64,000 bases of DNA, from the NCBI GenBank assembly GCA_041654355.1, contig JBAZDQ010000006.1, positions 1-64,000 on the forward strand, given 5' to 3'. The notes below the pieces were generated by a model, which made no database searches, was not told where the DNA came from, and saw only the letters and a program-made list of their open reading frames with translations. Position numbers and translations under genes: made by a program. Of the stretch, positions 61,101 through 64,000 are shown piece after piece. This DNA comes from DMER64 sp041654355. Its GTDB lineage: Bacteria > Bacteroidota > Bacteroidia > Bacteroidales > UBA932. The first letter of the stretch is position 1; each line of letters begins with the position of its first letter.

Positions 61101-62316
61101 TGAAGATAACGAGATATGGGACGTTCGCAATAAATTGAGGGCTAAACTTATGGACAGAATCATAGACGCATTGTCCAGTACGGAAAAAGCCCCTGAATTT
61201 TATTCTCCCAAGGACGTAGTATCCATCCGGGCTGCCCTGAGCAAGGACATTCTAACCATTGGTTTTGCCCGGCGTTTTGCTACCTATAAACGAGCACACC
61301 TGTTGTTCTCAAACCTGGACCGTTTGGATGCTCTGGTAAATAATCCCAAACATCCCGTACAGTTTCTCTTTGCCGGGAAAGCCCATCCTAATGACAAAGC
61401 AGGTCAGGATCTGATAAAACGCATTGTTGATGTATCGCGTATGCCACGTTTTATGGGCAAGGTACTATTCCTGCCCAATTACAATATGGAAATGGCCAAG
61501 CGCCTGGTTCAGGGAGTGGATGTCTGGATGAACACACCTACACGTCCACTGGAAGCTTCCGGTACCAGCGGGGAAAAAGCTTCATTGAACGGCGTAATGC
61601 ATTTCAGTGTCCTGGATGGTTGGTGGGTAGAAGGATATCGAACGGGAGCCGGCTGGGCATTATCCGAAGAACGGACCTATGAAAACCAGGAATACCAGGA
61701 CGAGATGGATGCGGCCATAATCTATAACATGCTTGAAAATGAGATCGTTCCGTTGTTCTACAAACGGAACAAAGAAGGGGTTCCCGTGGAATGGATCCGG
61801 CATATTAAAAACACGGTGGCATACGTAGCAGGTAACTATACTACCAACCGCATGATGGAAGATTACCAGGTGAAATTCTACGAGCCGCTCCAAAAAAGAT
61901 ATGCCCAAATGGTTAAAGACAATTATGCCCAGGCAAGGGAAACGGCTTTTTGGAAACGAAAACTGGAACGGGAATGGGGATCCCTGGAAGTGCTAACCTA
62001 CACCCATCCCAACGACAGCAAAGACATTCTTACTTTGGGAAGTGAAAGCGAATCCCGCGTGAAAATTTACCTTGGAGCCCTTTCGGCAGATGACATTGGT
62101 GTTGAGATGGTCATCACGATCCGGGGTAAAGACGGAGAGGTAATCATTGACAGCATCATTCCATACACGCTGGAAGAAGTCAATAACGGAGAAGCCGTAT
62201 ACGTATGTAAACTGGTACCACAATCGGCAGGTTCCTATTACATAGCTTCCCGGATCTATGCCAATAACCCCAAAATGCCACACCGGCAGGATTTTGCTTT
62301 GGTAAAATGGTTGTAG
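58105..62316 (+). CDS. Fused glycogen synthase (GT3) - alpha-glucan phosphorylase (GT35)
   Basis: A single 1403-residue reading frame with two complete enzymes. Residues 1 to about 550 match the eukaryotic glycogen synthase family GT3: FEVSWEVCNKVGGIHTVI, QFHEWMTGMGLLYL, TTFTTHATVVGRSIAGN, SGRYEYKNKGIDVFLEAM and FPSYYEPWGYTPLESLAF. From about 570 to the end is a phosphorylase of the short alpha-glucan type: LSRNLWWSWNQDARKIF, YFSMEYGLDWTLKIYSGGLG, YHCNEGHAAFTGLERI, HTPVPAGHDAF, FARRFATYKRAHLLF, and the pyridoxal-phosphate site EASGTSGEKASLNG with K1158. The joint is a short linker. No frameshift or stop lies between. It would thus both build chains (probably from UDP-glucose) and release glucose 1-phosphate. 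The stop lies 10 nt inside ribF. Confidence 0.93.
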   Translation: MKSELNLSPDYLFEVSWEVCNKVGGIHTVIATKALNMSKEMENRHILIGPDVWRETKQNPEFLEDPRLLRSWRDRAAQDGLRIRVGRWNVPGNPIAVLVDFSSYISIKDEIFTDFWKKYKLDSISGQWDYIEPALFGYASGIVIESFVRFNLAPHHKSVAQFHEWMTGMGLLYLKSVKIPVATTFTTHATVVGRSIAGNMLPLYDNMEMYNPTEKAREYNIIAKHSLEKTAAFNADAFTTVSDITARECSHFLEKKVDIVTPNGFENSITPKEEQFEETRQQGRQKLLEIAARMLHREVDPNAFLVGISGRYEYKNKGIDVFLEAMAMLDRERGSSDREILAFLMIPAYHKGPRKNYDDLFTTHILNEPEYDPVLNVLREQNLQNSEKNHVKVFFIPSYLNGDDGLISKTYYELLIGLDLSIFPSYYEPWGYTPLESLAFHVPTVTTSLAGFGLWVDKMYKKDHPAIEIIHRNDNNHESVVKDVAAVVRKMSLLTSREANKLKENARDVSTIALWDNQLKYYRKAYAIALAKIVENMGAFPVKRDECSTLHRNLLSSTPTWSPVTIQKQLPQRLLFLEVLSRNLWWSWNQDARKIFSGIDPDLWRQVEKNPIVLLDKIPYKKYKVLEKSKTFLEQLDSVEARFREYMHARQEMKGPRIAYFSMEYGLDWTLKIYSGGLGILAGDYLKESSDKGVPITGVGLLYRYGYFRQFLSAHGDQVSDREVIDFQKIPVMPVRDSQDNWTTISIAFPGRNVYARIWRVDIGKTALYLLDTDFEDNLPEDRPITHQLYGGDWENRLKQELLLGVGGIRALRALGIDADIYHCNEGHAAFTGLERIREYVIEENLSFEEAREVVRASSLFTTHTPVPAGHDAFTEDMLRPYFSHYPDRLKTSWETLMALGKSVFCQANEKFSMSFLAANLSQEINGVSKLHGQVSRDILNPLWPGYLPQESHVDYVTNGVHYHTWTASEWKNVHARVFGPDFGTHHYDKECFKAFLDIEDNEIWDVRNKLRAKLMDRIIDALSSTEKAPEFYSPKDVVSIRAALSKDILTIGFARRFATYKRAHLLFSNLDRLDALVNNPKHPVQFLFAGKAHPNDKAGQDLIKRIVDVSRMPRFMGKVLFLPNYNMEMAKRLVQGVDVWMNTPTRPLEASGTSGEKASLNGVMHFSVLDGWWVEGYRTGAGWALSEERTYENQEYQDEMDAAIIYNMLENEIVPLFYKRNKEGVPVEWIRHIKNTVAYVAGNYTTNRMMEDYQVKFYEPLQKRYAQMVKDNYAQARETAFWKRKLEREWGSLEVLTYTHPNDSKDILTLGSESESRVKIYLGALSADDIGVEMVITIRGKDGEVIIDSIIPYTLEEVNNGEAVYVCKLVPQSAGSYYIASRIYANNPKMPHRQDFALVKWL

Positions 62317-63185
62317 CGGCAACAGGTTTTTTTGACGGAGTCCACCTGGGACACAAAGCAGTTTTGACCGCGTTGGTTGAAACAGCGCGGCAACAGGGTG
62401 GCAAAAGCCTGGTGGTTACTTTCTGGCCACATCCCAGGGCTGTTTTACAGCAGGATGCCCAGCGGTTCCGTTTGCTGACTACCCTGGAGGAAAAGAAGAG
62501 AATGATCCTGGGAATGGGGGTGGATGACATTCAGATCATCCCCTTCACAAGAGATTTTTCAGCATTGCCGGCAGGTTCTTTTTTCAGAGACTACCTGTTA
62601 GACCATTACGGCGTGAAGATCCTGGTTGCCGGATACAACCACAGACTGGGTTGTGACGGGGTGTACGATTCCTCAAAAATGGACCTGCAGGCCGGGCAAA
62701 TGGGGCTTCAAATCATCAGGGTTCGCGAATTTGTTACCCCGGAAAGGGAACATATCAGCTCTACAAAAATCCGGGCTGCCATTTCTGCCGGAAACATGGA
62801 ATCTGCAAACAGGTGGTTGGGCTATCCGTTTACCCTGCACGGCGTTGTTGTGGAAGGCAACCGGATTGGAAGGACGCTGGGTTTTCCCACGGCCAACATG
62901 CAACTTTACGAACCATTAAAACAGGTGCCTGCAAACGGCGTATATAAGGTAGAAGCGTGGGTAAACGGTCAGTGGCACCATGGCATGATGAATATCGGAT
63001 TTCGTCCCACCGTAGCTAATAATTTGGAACATACCATTGAAACACATATCTTTGGGTTTGATGATGACATTTACGGGCTGGATATTACGGTCCGGGTACT
63101 GAAACACCACAGGCAGGAAATCGCATTTCCTTCCCTGGATGCCTTAAAAGAACAACTGAACAAAGACAAACAAGCATTGTTATGA
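62307..63185 (+). CDS. ribF: Bifunctional riboflavin kinase / FAD synthetase
   Basis: Makes FMN and FAD. The 292-residue protein has the nucleotidyltransferase domain (ATGFFDGVHLGHKAVL, VTFWPHPRAVL, the ISSTKIR loop) and the flavokinase domain (GRTLGFPTANM, NGVYKVEAW, MNIGFRPTV, ETHIFGFDDDIYG). It begins almost at the FDGVHLGH motif, about 10-15 residues later than most RibF proteins. The start overlaps the end of the preceding fusion gene. Confidence 0.94.
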   Translation: MVVAATGFFDGVHLGHKAVLTALVETARQQGGKSLVVTFWPHPRAVLQQDAQRFRLLTTLEEKKRMILGMGVDDIQIIPFTRDFSALPAGSFFRDYLLDHYGVKILVAGYNHRLGCDGVYDSSKMDLQAGQMGLQIIRVREFVTPEREHISSTKIRAAISAGNMESANRWLGYPFTLHGVVVEGNRIGRTLGFPTANMQLYEPLKQVPANGVYKVEAWVNGQWHHGMMNIGFRPTVANNLEHTIETHIFGFDDDIYGLDITVRVLKHHRQEIAFPSLDALKEQLNKDKQALL

Positions 63186-63535
63186 ATTCCGAAACCCTGG
63201 TAACCCTGTTGTTGAGCGTACTGGCAATAACTTTCGGGATCATCAACGCCCGGCAAAAAAAGCGGAAAACTACCGCTGCTCCTCCCGTACGTCGTGACCT
63301 GAATTATCCTGAGGAACCCGAAACCCGCCACGAATATACGTTCCAGGCCTCCAGACCTACCATTGAAAGTAACGAATTACCCGAGGAAGCCACTCCGGCC
63401 ACCTCTCCGAATGCAATAACTGACCCTCACATGAATAAAAAAATAGGGACTAATAAAAAGAAATTCGGTTTCAATGCCAAAGAAGCCGTCCTATATTCGG
63501 AGATACTGAAGCCGAAGTTCGACGAATTTGGTTGA
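63182..63535 (+). CDS. Unknown single-pass membrane protein
   Basis: A 117-residue protein with one N-terminal membrane helix (about 5-22), a positively charged stop (RQKKRK), a long proline/glutamate/threonine-rich probably disordered middle, and a C-terminal motif KEAVLYSEILKPKFDEFG that looks like a short conserved helix. I cannot name a family. It overlaps ribF by 4 nt (ATGA), which supports its being translated. Confidence 0.65.
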   Translation: MNSETLVTLLLSVLAITFGIINARQKKRKTTAAPPVRRDLNYPEEPETRHEYTFQASRPTIESNELPEEATPATSPNAITDPHMNKKIGTNKKKFGFNAKEAVLYSEILKPKFDEFG

Positions 63536-63550
63536 TTCATAAAGAAGTAT

Positions 63551-63558
63551 TATATTTG
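63551..63558 (+). promoter_or_regulatory. -7 promoter box for greA
   Basis: TATATTTG matches TAnnTTTG; a TTG at 63532-63534 could be part of a -33 element. The predicted start is about 63563, at the first base of a strong hairpin. Confidence 0.6.
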
Positions 63559-63563
63559 TCATT

Positions 63564-63595
63564 AAGAAGAGTCCTGCATGTGCAGGATTCTTCTT
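63564..63595 (+). promoter_or_regulatory. Leader hairpin of greA
   Basis: A 14-bp stem with a single G-T wobble and a 4-base loop (ATGT): left arm 63564-63577, right arm 63582-63595. It occupies the 5' end of the predicted greA message, leaving about 23 nt to the ATG. The following bases are T-rich but interrupted (CTGCTTTAATT), so it is a poor intrinsic terminator for the upstream genes, though a terminator or attenuator role cannot be excluded. Confidence 0.7.
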
Positions 63596-63618
63596 CTGCT
63601 TTAATTAAAGAGAACGTT

Positions 63619-64000
63619 ATGACCAAGACTCATTATCTCACAGCCGAAGGCCTGGAGAAATTAAAAGAAGAATTGCACCGTCTGACTTCCGTGGAACGTG
63701 AAGCAGCCGCCCGTGCCATTGCCGAAGCCCGGGACAAGGGAGACTTGTCCGAGAATGCCGAATATGATGCGGCCAAAGACGCACAGGGATTGCTGGAACT
63801 GAAAATCTCCAAACTTCAAAATCTGATAGCCAACGCCAGGGTGGTGGATGAGTCCCGGCTCAATACACATACCGTGCAGATCATGAATAAGGTTAAGATC
63901 CGCAACATGAAAGACAAATCGATCATGGAAGTTACGCTGGTAGGGGAGAGTGAAGCCAACCTGGAAGAGCGCAAACTGGCCGTTTCATCTCCCATAGGAA
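63619..64000 (+). CDS. greA: Transcription elongation factor GreA (5' part)
   Basis: Rescues backtracked RNA polymerase by stimulating transcript cleavage. From ATG 63619 the frame reads THYLTAEGLEKLKEELHRL, then EAARAIAEARDKGDLSENAEYDAAKD-type coiled-coil sequence (catalytic acidic tip GDLSENAEYD) and the start of the C-terminal FKBP-like domain (VTLVGESEANLEERKLAVSS). About 127 codons are present; the rest lies beyond the window. Confidence 0.96.
   Translation, partial: MTKTHYLTAEGLEKLKEELHRLTSVEREAAARAIAEARDKGDLSENAEYDAAKDAQGLLELKISKLQNLIANARVVDESRLNTHTVQIMNKVKIRNMKDKSIMEVTLVGESEANLEERKLAVSSPIG

Noticed and set aside
1..64000. Mobile elements, CRISPR arrays, tRNA or rRNA genes, or a defence island.
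   Set aside because: No transposase, integrase with att sites, repeat-spacer pattern or structured RNA gene is visible; xerC is in its housekeeping position, and all gaps between genes are shorter than about 100 bases.

Overview
The window is a gene-dense chromosomal segment from a member of the Bacteroidota, most likely order Bacteroidales. I base this on gene content and order: parA-parB-DUF5683-lytic transglycosylase, rpsU-xerC-hpf, an F-ATPase operon beginning atpD-atpC, methylmalonyl-CoA mutase mutA-mutB, and DUF4783. Promoters also fit: eighteen TAnnTTTG-type -7 boxes can be placed in front of genes, and almost no gene has a Shine-Dalgarno sequence. Family and genus cannot be fixed from the sequence alone. 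I see no rRNA, tRNA, CRISPR array, insertion sequence, prophage or integrated element, and no gene-free stretch longer than about 100 bases.

Layout. 1-5.5 kb: 5' end of ssb, aroE, an RNA methyltransferase and lysS leftward; recJ rightward; aroK leftward. 5.5-10 kb: topoisomerase IV (parC, parE). 10.1-17.3 kb: complete F1Fo ATP synthase operon in the order D-C-(AtpI-like)-B-E-F-H-A-G. 17.3-18.8 kb: hpf, xerC and rpsU, a small translation-control neighbourhood containing the only two clear Shine-Dalgarno sequences and the only clear intrinsic terminator. 18.8-24.7 kb: a lone urocanate hydratase followed by both methylmalonyl-CoA mutase subunits. 24.7-28.3 kb: overlapping leftward cluster hpt-adk-obgE-PAP2-lplA. 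28.3-30.8 kb: purE and an outer-membrane barrel protein with a ComEA-like DNA-binding domain. 30.8-36.2 kb: lipid kinase, parA, parB, an internally duplicated DUF5683 protein and a LysM lytic transglycosylase. 36.2-39.4 kb: a PriA relative that has lost its helicase motifs, then ispH and cmk. 39.5-44.7 kb: an NtrX-like regulator, a very large NtrY-like kinase, and rlmH. 44.7-49.0 kb: DUF4783 protein, der, a small membrane protein, nadE, prs, engB. 49.1-63.5 kb: a long rightward run with xseA-xseB, a DcaP-like porin, and a glycogen cluster (branching enzyme, debranching enzyme, GT4 glycosyltransferase, GH57 amylase, fused glycogen synthase-phosphorylase), then ribF and an unknown membrane protein. 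63.6-64 kb: 5' part of greA behind a promoter and a strong leader hairpin.

How it works together. Most of the window is housekeeping: replication and segregation, energy conversion, translation GTPases, nucleotide, NAD and flavin cofactors, shikimate and isoprenoid steps. The metabolic theme is storage and use of glucan. The glycogen enzymes are largely of the types seen in eukaryotes (GT3 synthase, GH13_8 branching enzyme, GH133-type debranching), and no ADP-glucose pyrophosphorylase is present.

The points most worth a second look are: the helicase-dead PriA; the GT3-GT35 fusion; the rpsU module (extended Shine-Dalgarno, stop codon inside the terminator loop, xerC promoter directly behind it) together with the Shine-Dalgarno on hpf; several -7 boxes only 3-4 nt from a start codon, implying leaderless mRNAs; and the absence of room for terminators at all seven convergent gene ends.
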